Shown here piece after piece: positions 25,105 through 31,587 of a DNA stretch of 45,549 nt. The DNA is from ARK-14 sp002899805. GTDB taxonomy: Archaea > Thermoproteota > Thermoprotei_A > Sulfolobales > Fervidicoccaceae. The first letter of the stretch is position 1. Every line of letters begins with the position of its first letter. Location: positions 1-45,549 of the forward strand of contig JBAMMC010000019.1 in the NCBI GenBank assembly GCA_039793985.1, read 5' to 3'. The position numbers were made by a program, and so were the translations under genes. The notes beneath the pieces were generated by a model. That model was not told the origin of the DNA, did not search any database, and was given only the letters and a program-made list of their open reading frames with translations.

Positions 25105-26439
25105 ATGGGGTTGAAGGAGAGGGGGATCTCGGGCATAATTTCGATACTCTTCCTGCTCATTGCCTTCTTCATAATCTTCTACTCCCTCTATTCCCTCTCC
25201 CAGTCCTCAGTCTCCTATATCCAGAGCTCCCTTCAGAGGGAGGCAATGTCTCAGAAGGCTTCCGAGCTCTCGAGGTCTGTTTCAGGCTTCTACATCTTCT
25301 ACCCCGATACGGGAACTATTTCAATCAACGTGACGAGCTATTTCGGCGAGCCCGTCACGATCCCTAGGGTAATCATCATATATAGTAACGGGGCCGCCAT
25401 GCTCAGCAATTACTTGGGTATTACACTGCAGACAGGGAAAAGCATCAGCTTCAATGTAAGTTCAAGTGAGGCGCCGAGCAGCGTCATAGTCGCTCTCTAT
25501 ACTACCAGTGGCGTTCAGGCAACTTTACCCATCGAACAATCCGTGCAGACGGCCCCCAAAACTTCCCCTTCCCCATTTTCCCCCCTCTCATTGAAGGTGA
25601 ACAACACCGTCTTATTCGACGACTTCTCCACCGATCCCCTCGCTTCTGGAAGGATCTCTGCTCTATCTGGAAGTTGGACATGGAGCCCGGGGATCCTCTC
25701 GGTCTCCCCAGGGGGTAGTTCCTCTCCCTCGAGGGAGAACATAGCATACCTGAACCTATCCTCATATGGCTTCCAGGCCCCTCTTCCCAGCAAAATCTAC
25801 GTTGTAACTAAGGTTTACCAGAATGACTTTTCAGGAAGCTATGCAGATATTGTCTTTCTGAGCTCGGATTCTGCGTCTTCTTCCCTATATACGGCAGGAG
25901 CATATTATCAGAATAAGAATAAAATGCAGGCGGAGCTCTACAAATACATGAATAACAGGTGGTCTCAGCTCGATTCCGGCAATAGCATTGGAGCAACCAG
26001 TCCAGTAATACTAGAGGCTTACCTCGAGAGGGGTCAGAGCTATGCTAATTTGAGCGCTTCGGTTCTCTCCAGCGGAGAGAGCTCCACTGCTTTCTACAGT
26101 GATAATAACCCATTGAGCATTTCATATGTGGGGATCGGCAGCTACAACAGCAGGAGCACTTCCTTCGCCTTCATCTACCTCTCAAAAAGCATGGATCCCC
26201 TCTATGTTTATATAATGGGATTTCCCAGCTCCTATACGATCAGAGTATTGGATAGCGATGGAAGAATTTACAATGTCAATTATGATCCAACTATAGGCAT
26301 GTTCGAGGTTTACCTATTCCAGGATCCCTCTTCCTTCTCCCCTGTCCTCAGGAATGCATTAGTCCTCGTCTACAGCGGATCCTCCCTGGTCTCATCCTAC
26401 TATGGGGATCTCTGGGGAGGATGCGTCTATTCTCCTTGA
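25105..26439 (+). CDS. Pilin-like surface protein with class III signal peptide
   Basis: The N-terminus MGLKERG-ISGIISILFLLIAFFIIFYSLYSL is a textbook archaeal prepilin signal: basic residues, E-R-G cleavage site, then a 20-residue hydrophobic helix, for processing by a PibD-type peptidase. The remaining ~400 residues are Ser/Thr/Tyr/Asn-rich beta structure without Cys until the last residues, with many N-glycosylation sequons. From about residue 200 a lectin/LamG-like segment (VLFDDFSTDPLASGRISALSG, then IYVVTKVYQNDFSGSYADIVFL) recalls DUF2341 or concanavalin-like domains. ATG 25105, or TTG 25111 with GGAG upstream. No assembly ATPase is adjacent. Likely a filament or surface adhesin. Confidence 0.65.
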   Translation: MGLKERGISGIISILFLLIAFFIIFYSLYSLSQSSVSYIQSSLQREAMSQKASELSRSVSGFYIFYPDTGTISINVTSYFGEPVTIPRVIIIYSNGAAMLSNYLGITLQTGKSISFNVSSSEAPSSVIVALYTTSGVQATLPIEQSVQTAPKTSPSPFSPLSLKVNNTVLFDDFSTDPLASGRISALSGSWTWSPGILSVSPGGSSSPSRENIAYLNLSSYGFQAPLPSKIYVVTKVYQNDFSGSYADIVFLSSDSASSSLYTAGAYYQNKNKMQAELYKYMNNRWSQLDSGNSIGATSPVILEAYLERGQSYANLSASVLSSGESSTAFYSDNNPLSISYVGIGSYNSRSTSFAFIYLSKSMDPLYVYIMGFPSSYTIRVLDSDGRIYNVNYDPTIGMFEVYLFQDPSSFSPVLRNALVLVYSGSSLVSSYYGDLWGGCVYSP

Positions 26440-26441
26440 GC

Positions 26442-26864
26442 CTATTCTTCTTTGAGCCTATTCAGTGAAGAGATGAAAGCATATAGTATGGAGATCCCTA
26501 TCACAGCAGCGATGAGCGGAGATGCATCGACGCTGACCACCATCTTTTCCCCAGAGAGGTAGACGTCTCTCGTTATCTTCCCCCAGCCCACAAGGCTTCC
26601 CATGACGAATAGGGCCACTGCGGCAGAAGCTAAGTAAAAGGGAAGCGAGAGAGGGAAGCGAAGGAGTGAAGCTATTGTATCCAGGGATATAACCAGAATA
26701 AGTCCTAAGATGAAGTATGGGGAAGTTGAAGTTATCTCTCCCTGGACCGGTATGTTGTAGAATGAGAAAAGCATTGGTATGAGGACAGCGAATATCAAGT
26801 AGTAGAGGATCCCCGAGACGACTCCCCATATGATTCCCTTAGCTATTCTCGATGCGGTGCTCAA
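26442..26864 (-). CDS. Unknown membrane protein, four helices
   Basis: 140 residues with four hydrophobic segments: about 8-36 (GIIWGVVSGILYYLIFAVL), 50-70, 75-97 (LPFYLASAAVALFVMGSLVGW) and 117-133. An external-looking loop DVYLSGEKMVVSVDAS precedes the last. No family recognised. Its start overlaps the preceding gene by four bases (ATGA), and its stop faces the pilin-like gene two bases away. Third gene of a three-gene membrane operon. Confidence 0.7.
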   Translation of the reverse strand: MSTASRIAKGIIWGVVSGILYYLIFAVLIPMLFSFYNIPVQGEITSTSPYFILGLILVISLDTIASLLRFPLSLPFYLASAAVALFVMGSLVGWGKITRDVYLSGEKMVVSVDASPLIAAVIGISILYAFISSLNRLKEE

Positions 26865-27238
26865 GTCCTCTTCACCTCTATGCTAACAGGGTATATCCCG
26901 GCCAGCACAAAGCTTATTCTCGTCTCGCTCATCCCCTGCAGGGATGAAATCGAAAGCGTTATGTTCTTCGCATAGGTTCCCTGCTTCACATCTCCAAAGC
27001 TAATCGTCTTTCCCGCAAGAACGATCGTGAGGTTATTGAAGCTGATTGAAATGTTGTGCTTATATACCACTTCGACGAGAGCGCTCTGGTTCGTGAAAAC
27101 TTCTAATGGAATGATTTCCAGTCCTATGGCGTTGGGGTTTTCAACTACTTCTATGAAGAGAACTGCCAGAGGAGTGAGGAGATATGCTAGAACTGCTGCC
27201 CCCAGTATCAGTATCGCGTATTTTGCCGGTCCGTACAT
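26861..27238 (-). CDS. Unknown membrane-anchored beta-rich protein
   Basis: 125 residues: one N-terminal helix (YAILILGAAVLAYLLTPLAVLFI), then about 90 residues of alternating beta strands with N-glycosylation sequons (NQS, NIS, NLT, NIT), so the domain is probably outside the cell. It reads like a small immunoglobulin-like domain (LEVFTNQSALVEVVYKHNISISFNNLTIVLAG). No family recognised. Middle gene of the operon. Confidence 0.7.
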   Translation of the reverse strand: MYGPAKYAILILGAAVLAYLLTPLAVLFIEVVENPNAIGLEIIPLEVFTNQSALVEVVYKHNISISFNNLTIVLAGKTISFGDVKQGTYAKNITLSISSLQGMSETRISFVLAGIYPVSIEVKRT

Positions 27239-27248
27239 TCGAGCTCCC

Positions 27249-27530
27249 TTATTGTTTAGAAGGCTCTTTCTTCGATCCGCTCAACAGCTGTATTCCATAT
27301 TTAGTTATCAGCGATCCTCCCCATACTAAGATGCCGAGATAGCCAAGCTTCATCGCGAGAACAAGAAGAGAGGAAATTACGGAGGAGAGGACGCTACCAA
27401 CGTCTTGCGATGACTGAGAGAGCTGGGGACTGTAGGTTCTGTAGTCGCTGTATGCTAGGTACGCAGCAAAGAGTATGAGACCTATACCAACTGCTATCAC
27501 TATATAAGCTACGATCTGTTCCGATTTCAT
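27249..27530 (-). CDS. Unknown small membrane protein, two helices
   Basis: About 93 residues with an N-terminal helix (IVAYIVIAVGIGLILFAAYLAY) and a second (LLVLAMKLGYLGILVWGGSLI), joined by a Ser/Gln-rich segment. ATG 27530 is preferred to the upstream 27560 start, since GGAG lies ten bases before it and a TATA-like TTTAAATT near 27582 would start the RNA near 27555. First gene of the three-gene membrane operon, divergent from dcd. Confidence 0.65.
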   Translation of the reverse strand: MKSEQIVAYIVIAVGIGLILFAAYLAYSDYRTYSPQLSQSSQDVGSVLSSVISSLLVLAMKLGYLGILVWGGSLITKYGIQLLSGSKKEPSKQ

Positions 27531-27593
27531 ATATTGTTCAGCTCCATTAGAAAGGTTCAAGATATCATGTGGGTCAATGAATTTAAATGTAGT

Positions 27594-27611
27594 GTTAACT
27601 CCCCAGTTAAC
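27594..27611. repeat. 18-bp palindrome, copy 1 (GTTAACT-CCCC-AGTTAAC)
   Basis: Perfect 7-bp arms around CCCC. It is the exact reverse complement of the copy at 28477-28494 in the origin, where it abuts an ORB. An 18-bp exact match 880 bp apart is not expected by chance. Likely a binding site for an initiator or origin-linked regulator; it lies upstream of dcd and next to the promoter of the membrane operon. Confidence 0.7.
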
Positions 27612-27638
27612 GTAGCATTTGAAATTTTTAATTTAAAA

Positions 27639-27659
27639 AAACTCGCAAATTGTGAGTTT
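27639..27659. repeat. 21-bp imperfect palindrome upstream of dcd
   Basis: AAACTC-G-CAA-A-TTG-T-GAGTTT: six-base arms AAACTC/GAGTTT with inner CAA/TTG. It is 42 bp upstream of the dcd TATA box, in operator position. Confidence 0.5.
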
Positions 27660-27752
27660 TGCTATTGGACTGGACATTCGGAAGGGAAGCGGTCAGTCAG
27701 ACTTATATTTTTCGGAAGTTTCACTGTGCATTACGAACAGAGTGTGAAAAAC

Positions 27753-28298
27753 TTGATTTTAGGAGACCGCGACCTCAGATACTACATTAAGACGGGTAGG
27801 ATTTACATAGAACCCTACGATGAAGAAATTGTGAGAGAGAACGGGGTTGACCTGAGGCTATCCAATGAAATAGCTAAACTGAAGAACAGCCAGATTCCAG
27901 TAGACACGAGGGCCAAGGACCTCGATCCTAGCGATTACTATGAAGTATTAAAGGGAGAAAGCTTCATCATAATGCCCGGAGAGAGAGTTCTGCTGAACAC
28001 AATGGAGTTCATAAGGCTACCCGACGATATCATGGCATTTGTGAATCTCAGGAGCACCTTTGCCCGTCTCGGCATCTTAGCTCCGCCTACTATAGTTGAT
28101 GCCGGCTTTGAGGGTAACATAACCATTGAGGTTGTGGGGGGATCTTTCCCAGTTAAAGTGCATGCTGGAGATAGGTTCGCCCACCTCATCTTCGCGAGGC
28201 TGCTAACTCCAGTGGAGAAGCCATACATCGGAGATTACCAAGGCCAAAGAGGAGTGAGATTACCAAAGATGTTCAAATCTCCCCGAACACCCCCCTAA
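27753..28298 (+). CDS. dcd: dCTP deaminase
   Basis: Trimeric dUTPase-fold enzyme that deaminates dCTP to dUTP (some archaeal forms also give dUMP), supplying thymidylate synthesis. Motifs: LRSTFARLGI (the S-x-x-R region), PPTIVDAGFEGNITIEV with the catalytic Glu, GDRFAHLIF, and the C-terminal YQGQRGVRLP. TTG 27753 is chosen because the family begins M-I-L-x-D-R-D-L. It also lies just downstream of a TATA-like ACTTATATTTTT (27701-27712). The open frame to 27534 is unrelated sequence. 181 aa. Its last bases overlap the first ORB of the origin. ThyX further right completes a dCTP to dTMP route. Confidence 0.93.
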   Translation: MILGDRDLRYYIKTGRIYIEPYDEEIVRENGVDLRLSNEIAKLKNSQIPVDTRAKDLDPSDYYEVLKGESFIIMPGERVLLNTMEFIRLPDDIMAFVNLRSTFARLGILAPPTIVDAGFEGNITIEVVGGSFPVKVHAGDRFAHLIFARLLTPVEKPYIGDYQGQRGVRLPKMFKSPRTPP

Positions 28299-28311
28299 TT
28301 CCTGTGGAACA
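28289..28311 (-). repeat. ORB-like element 1
   Basis: On the minus strand: TGTTCCACAGGAA, then TTAGGGGGGT. Perfect TTCC-ACA-GGAA dyad plus six G. It overlaps the end of dcd (stop at 28296-28298), so the origin begins inside the gene's 3' end. Its G-string points away from the A/T tract. Confidence 0.8.
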
Positions 28312-28400
28312 TCATCCTATTTTTATTTCTTTTATTTCAAATAAATTATGTTTATACAAACTTTTTATTCCTTTATAATCGTTTAATTGCATTTAGAAGT
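28312..28400. other. A/T-rich tract, probable duplex unwinding element
   Basis: 89 bp with 16 G or C (about 18%), between two inverted ORB elements, rich in T4-T5 runs. The surrounding genes are far more G/C-rich. The position and composition are those of the site where MCM is loaded and DNA first melts at archaeal origins. Confidence 0.7.
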
Positions 28401-28423
28401 TGTTCCATATGAAATAGAGGGGT
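28401..28423 (+). repeat. ORB-like element 2
   Basis: TGTTCCATATGAAAT, then AGAGGGGT. The dyad is weaker (TTCCATATGAA), but the G-string and spacing are kept. Inverted relative to element 1 across the A/T tract. Confidence 0.78.
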
Positions 28424-28453
28424 AAGGAGGATCTGATATTTTCCTCTTTCAAA

Positions 28454-28476
28454 TGTTCCATAAGAAATGAAGGGGT
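28454..28476 (+). repeat. ORB-like element 3
   Basis: TGTTCCATAAGAAAT, then GAAGGGGT. Same strand as element 2, starting 53 bp after it begins (about five helical turns), and directly joined to the 18-bp palindrome at 28477. Confidence 0.78.
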
Positions 28477-28494
28477 GTTAACTGGGGAGTTAAC
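28477..28494. repeat. 18-bp palindrome, copy 2 (GTTAACT-GGGG-AGTTAAC)
   Basis: Begins on the base after ORB element 3. Exact reverse complement of the copy at 27594-27611. The central G4 recalls the ORB G-string, but the arms differ, so it is probably a site for another initiator paralogue or origin factor. Confidence 0.7.
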
Positions 28495-28529
28495 ATAACA
28501 AAGCAAAACCTCTAACTCTCTTTCAATAG

Positions 28530-28552
28530 ACCCCTCTATTTCCACTGGAACA
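28530..28552 (-). repeat. ORB-like element 4 (best match)
   Basis: On the minus strand: TGTTCCAGTGGAAAT, then AGAGGGGT. The dyad TTCCA-G-TGGAA is perfect and equals the classic ORB core. It lies just upstream of the trpS TATA-like TATTATTAAA (28561-28570), so initiator binding here could also repress trpS. Confidence 0.85.
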
Positions 28553-28610
28553 CCTGGAAATATTATTAAACAGGGTTAGTAAAACAACACATCACTGAAG
28601 GTGTATTGGC

Positions 28611-29726
28611 TTGGAAAAGAACGGAGAGATAAAGCTCGACCCTTGGGGGTACTCTCAAATAGCAGACTACGATAAACTATTCAGCCTCTTCGGAATTAGA
28701 CCATTCAGAGAGCTTTTTCCCAAGATCAAGAATCCGCACAATCTCATGAAGAGAGGAGTCATATTTGGACACAGAGATTTCGACCAAATACTCGATGCAT
28801 TGGAGAGGAAAGAAAAAGTAGCCCTCTTGACAGGATTCATGCCGAGCGGAAAGCTCCACTTTGGACACAAGATGCTCATGGACCAAATAATATACTATCA
28901 GAACATGGGCATCGACATAATCCTAGCAATAGCCGACATAGAAGCCTACGCCGTGAGGAGGATGGAGAGAAAGGAGCTGATAAGGATAGCTCTCGAGGAA
29001 TATATAGCCAACGCCCTCGCCCTCGGGCTTCAGAAGAAGAACTTGAGGATTTACTTCCAGAGCAACATGGATGCGCCCTATTACAGGCTAGCGAGCATGT
29101 TCAGCCAGAAGGTCACTGCCGCGGAATTCTCGGCGATATATGGAGAAATTACTCCCGCCAAGGTGACCGCCGTTCTGCACCAGGCGGCAGACATACTGCA
29201 TCCAATGCTCGAAGAGTATGGAGGCTATAAGTATGTTTTCGTGCCCGTGGGAGCAGACCAGGATCCCCATCTGAGGTTCACGAGAGATATAGCAGATAGA
29301 TTCTCTGGAGAACTTGGACTGAGGAGACCCGCGAGCACTTATCATAGATTCATGACCGGCTTGGACGGAGGAAAAATGAGCAGCAGCAGACCCGATTCAG
29401 CAATATTCCTTTCAGACCCATTGGAAGTATCTGCATCGAAGCTCATGAAGGCCTTGACCGGAGGAAGGGCAACCGTGGAAGAGCAGAGAAGGCTAGGAGG
29501 AGAGCCCGAGAAATGTTCAGTCTATGAAATGTACCTCTATCATCTCCTTCCCAGGGATGAAGATCTCCTAGATATATACTGGAAGTGCAGGAGAGGAGAG
29601 CTTCTCTGCGGCGAAGACAAGAAAATGGCTGTAGAGAAGATGCTCAAGTGGCTAGAAGAGCATCAGAAAAAGCTTGAACAGGCCAAAAACGAAGCGGAAA
29701 AACTCGTGGAAATCCCCTCATTTTAA
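28611..29726 (+). CDS. trpS: Tryptophanyl-tRNA synthetase
   Basis: Class I aminoacyl-tRNA synthetase of the archaeal/eukaryotic type. HIGH-like motif SGKLHFGHKM near residue 85, KMSKS-like motif GGKMSSSRP near 252, and the Trp-binding VGADQDPHLRFTRD near 207. Homology includes the N-terminal extension (LDPWGYSQIADYDKLFSLFGI) found in archaeal TrpRS. TTG start with GGTG about ten bases upstream. 371 aa. It is the first gene right of the origin and is transcribed away from it; its stop overlaps a small minus-strand ORF by four bases. Confidence 0.95.
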   Translation: MEKNGEIKLDPWGYSQIADYDKLFSLFGIRPFRELFPKIKNPHNLMKRGVIFGHRDFDQILDALERKEKVALLTGFMPSGKLHFGHKMLMDQIIYYQNMGIDIILAIADIEAYAVRRMERKELIRIALEEYIANALALGLQKKNLRIYFQSNMDAPYYRLASMFSQKVTAAEFSAIYGEITPAKVTAVLHQAADILHPMLEEYGGYKYVFVPVGADQDPHLRFTRDIADRFSGELGLRRPASTYHRFMTGLDGGKMSSSRPDSAIFLSDPLEVSASKLMKALTGGRATVEEQRRLGGEPEKCSVYEMYLYHLLPRDEDLLDIYWKCRRGELLCGEDKKMAVEKMLKWLEEHQKKLEQAKNEAEKLVEIPSF

Positions 29727-29866
29727 CATTTGTAGTTTTCGAGCTCTATTTCGAACCTTTCTGCCATTGAGCACAAATCGTTTATTGGAATCAACGCCTC
29801 CTTCCCTCCCTCAGTCTTCAAGTAAGCAATCTTTCCCCAGATTTCTACTCTCCCCTTCTCTCTCAA
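29723..29866 (-). CDS. Small 47-residue protein downstream of thyX
   Basis: The 194-bp gap between trpS and thyX holds a clean minus-strand frame: TTG 29866 with GGGGGG about eight bases upstream, running to TAA 29723. The peptide starts MREKGRVEIWGKIAYLKTEG, contains ALIPINDLCSMAERFE, and ends ENYKC. It looks like coded sequence, with alternating strand and helix and charged residues. No family recognised. It lies 54 bp after thyX on the same strand, so co-transcription is likely. Confidence 0.5.
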   Translation of the reverse strand: MREKGRVEIWGKIAYLKTEGGKEALIPINDLCSMAERFEIELENYKC

Positions 29867-29920
29867 TTCACTATTCCCCCCATAGTTCTATGACACTTGA
29901 AAGATTTTCTACTTAATGTC

Positions 29921-30562
29921 TCACTTTTCAGTACGACACATCTCTCTCAGAAGCAATGGAATTTCTGGGATTATGGACTGAGCTTCCTTCAACATGAGAG
30001 AGACGAGCTCCCTTATCTCCCACTGGGCATGGGGGGAGAGCCTCAGGCAGGCAATGTGCAGGAGCTCCCTCAAATTGACACTCATGAGTATCCTGGTCTC
30101 AACCGCCTGGGGTATGATATATCTCGCATCTTCCTGTGGTATTCCAGCCCTGACCATCTCCTCATAGAGTTCAAATGCGCTCTCCAAAAACTTCCTGTAC
30201 TTCTCCTCGAATCCCTTCTCAACTACCGAGGGGGGGACTACGAAGCTCTTATCTACGCTGGAATACCTCTGGCTCTCCTGTGTATAGGAAGCGAGCCTGT
30301 GTCTGACCAGTTGATGTGAAGTGACCCTCGAGATCCCTTCTATCAAGAAAGTGAAGGAAACATGTTCAAGCACCATTGGATATTTATATGCCTCAACCAT
30401 CAATCTCTCCATATCCTCTTCTTTGTAATCTCTGATGTAGTGCTCTGCTCCTTTCAACCTGATTTTCCCTGCAGAGGTCTTTATTGCGAGGACAATGAGC
30501 CTCCTCGGATCTTCGAGACCCCCGGAAGTCCAGGCTACCAGCTTGACCTTCAAACGCACCAC
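29921..30562 (-). CDS. thyX: Flavin-dependent thymidylate synthase
   Basis: Makes dTMP from dUMP using FAD, NADPH and methylene-folate, without ThyA. The diagnostic motif RHR-x7-S is present (RHRLASYTQESQRYS near residue 90), as are EHVSFTFLIEGISRVTSHQLVRHR and the C-terminal NLRELLHIACLRLSPHAQWEIRE. 213 aa. GTG 30562 (or GTG 30559, or TTG 30553 with GGTGGT close upstream) is the start. Works in sequence with the nearby dCTP deaminase. Confidence 0.95.
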   Translation of the reverse strand: MVRLKVKLVAWTSGGLEDPRRLIVLAIKTSAGKIRLKGAEHYIRDYKEEDMERLMVEAYKYPMVLEHVSFTFLIEGISRVTSHQLVRHRLASYTQESQRYSSVDKSFVVPPSVVEKGFEEKYRKFLESAFELYEEMVRAGIPQEDARYIIPQAVETRILMSVNLRELLHIACLRLSPHAQWEIRELVSLMLKEAQSIIPEIPLLLREMCRTEK

Positions 30563-30709
30563 CCAATAACAAGAGAAATGAGGAAAACTTTCTGGAAACC
30601 TCGTGTGAGGTCTCTAATAAAGTAATTGAGAGATCCCTGAGAAATCCGAAAACAACTAACATTTAAAATCCTGTAATGAGAGCTTTAGAAGGCAGAGAGA
30701 AGATTGAAA

Positions 30710-31300
30710 ATGCCTAGCGGAAAGCAGATAGCGGTGATTGCAGCAGGGTTCCTCCTCATAATCATTATGGTATTATCCGTCATAATACCAGTGATTTCTG
30801 GTCTCGGAACAAACCCACTGGTGAACGTCGAGGGCATCTACGAATATAGCGGTGGGTGGACAAAGATAAACAGCAATGGGACCGTGTGGCTTCCTCGAGG
30901 AAACGGAACCTATTTAATATACTTCAGAAACCTGAACTGTCCAGCATGCCAGCAGTTTGACCCAATATGGAGCCAGTACTTCAAAGATTACTTGTTTAAG
31001 TCCCCCTACAAAATCACTCCTGTCGAAGTTGTATGCACTTACTTCTCAGGAAACTGCCAGGATCCCTCAGCCAAAGCTCTTTTCAGCGCTTTTGAAAACG
31101 CCCTAGGTCAGTACTTCGGAACACCTTACCTCGTGTTAATAAGCAACGGGACCTTCCTCTACTTCAGCTTTCCTCCAACTGATTCTACTGGAGCCTATTC
31201 AGCCCAGCTGCTCAATCAGACAATATCATCGATCCTCTACGAGCACTTGCATCCACAAACCAATACGACAACTCCTTCAACTAACACGACTTCTAGCTGA
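30710..31300 (+). CDS. Membrane-anchored thioredoxin-fold protein (CPAC)
   Basis: About 196 residues. N-terminal anchor (IAVIAAGFLLIIIMVLSVIIPV), then an outside domain with the redox site NLNCPACQQFDPIW near residue 83, a second Cys pair further on (VVCTYFSGNC), and cis-Pro in FGTPYLVL. A Thr/Asn tail is rich in sequons (NTT, NTS). Probably an extracytoplasmic disulfide oxidoreductase. ATG 30710 is preferred to TTG 30704; a TATA-like CATTTAAAATCC is about 45 bp upstream. Stands alone between thyX and serA. Confidence 0.75.
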   Translation: MPSGKQIAVIAAGFLLIIIMVLSVIIPVISGLGTNPLVNVEGIYEYSGGWTKINSNGTVWLPRGNGTYLIYFRNLNCPACQQFDPIWSQYFKDYLFKSPYKITPVEVVCTYFSGNCQDPSAKALFSAFENALGQYFGTPYLVLISNGTFLYFSFPPTDSTGAYSAQLLNQTISSILYEHLHPQTNTTTPSTNTTSS

Positions 31301-31429
31301 AACCTGAATACCATGGAAGAAGATCTTCGTTATTGTCAGATAGTACCGGAAAACGTTGAATTGACTGTTTCACGGAAAGCTTTAAAAAGGCTATTATTCC
31401 ATATAACGAGACACTGAGGTGTTGCCTTT

Positions 31430-31587
31430 TTGTCGTCGTTTCCCGGAATGAAGAGGCCGCTCTCAGCGGCAACAGATACAAAGTTCTCATATCAGACAAA
31501 TTAGATGATTTTTTAGTTGAAGAACTGAGGAAGAGGAATTTCGAAGTTCTATACCTTCCCGGGATCTCCAGAGAAGAACTCCTTCAA
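31430..31587 (+). other. N-terminal part of the dehydrogenase, out of frame with any normal start
   Basis: The frame of the downstream dehydrogenase is open from 31360 and encodes a proper family N-terminus (YKVLISDKLDDFLVEEL, then FEVLYLPGISREELLQ), yet contains no ATG, GTG or TTG before 31588. A good ribosome site GAGGTG (31416-31421) behind a TATA-like CTTTAAAAAGG leads to TTG 31430 and ATG 31448, but these read in another frame and stop at 31499-31504. A one-base indel, a programmed frameshift or a non-standard start is required. Confidence 0.6.

Larger units (their letters stand above)
28289..28552. other. oriC: Chromosomal replication origin (oriC) with four ORB elements
   Basis: Four 23-bp elements of the form TGTTCCA-N3-GAAAT/GAATT-N2-GGGGT lie at 28289-28311 (-), 28401-28423 (+), 28454-28476 (+) and 28530-28552 (-). 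Each has the TTCC...GGAA-type dyad followed by a G-string, the signature of archaeal origin recognition boxes bound by Orc1/Cdc6. The first two are inverted around an 89-bp A/T tract (16 G/C by count), a likely unwinding element. An 18-bp palindrome adjoins the third. This inverted-ORB-plus-A/T layout is that of known archaeal origins. No orc1/cdc6 gene is in the window, which is common for secondary origins. Confidence 0.85.

Noticed and set aside
27534..27752. 73-residue N-terminal extension of dCTP deaminase
   Set aside because: The family starts at MILGDRDL; the upstream region holds the promoter, two palindromes and the divergent promoter.
28289..28552. CRISPR array, because of four 23-bp repeats
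   Set aside because: Spacing is irregular, copies lie on both strands, and the repeats differ inside; the ORB dyad plus G-string explains them better.
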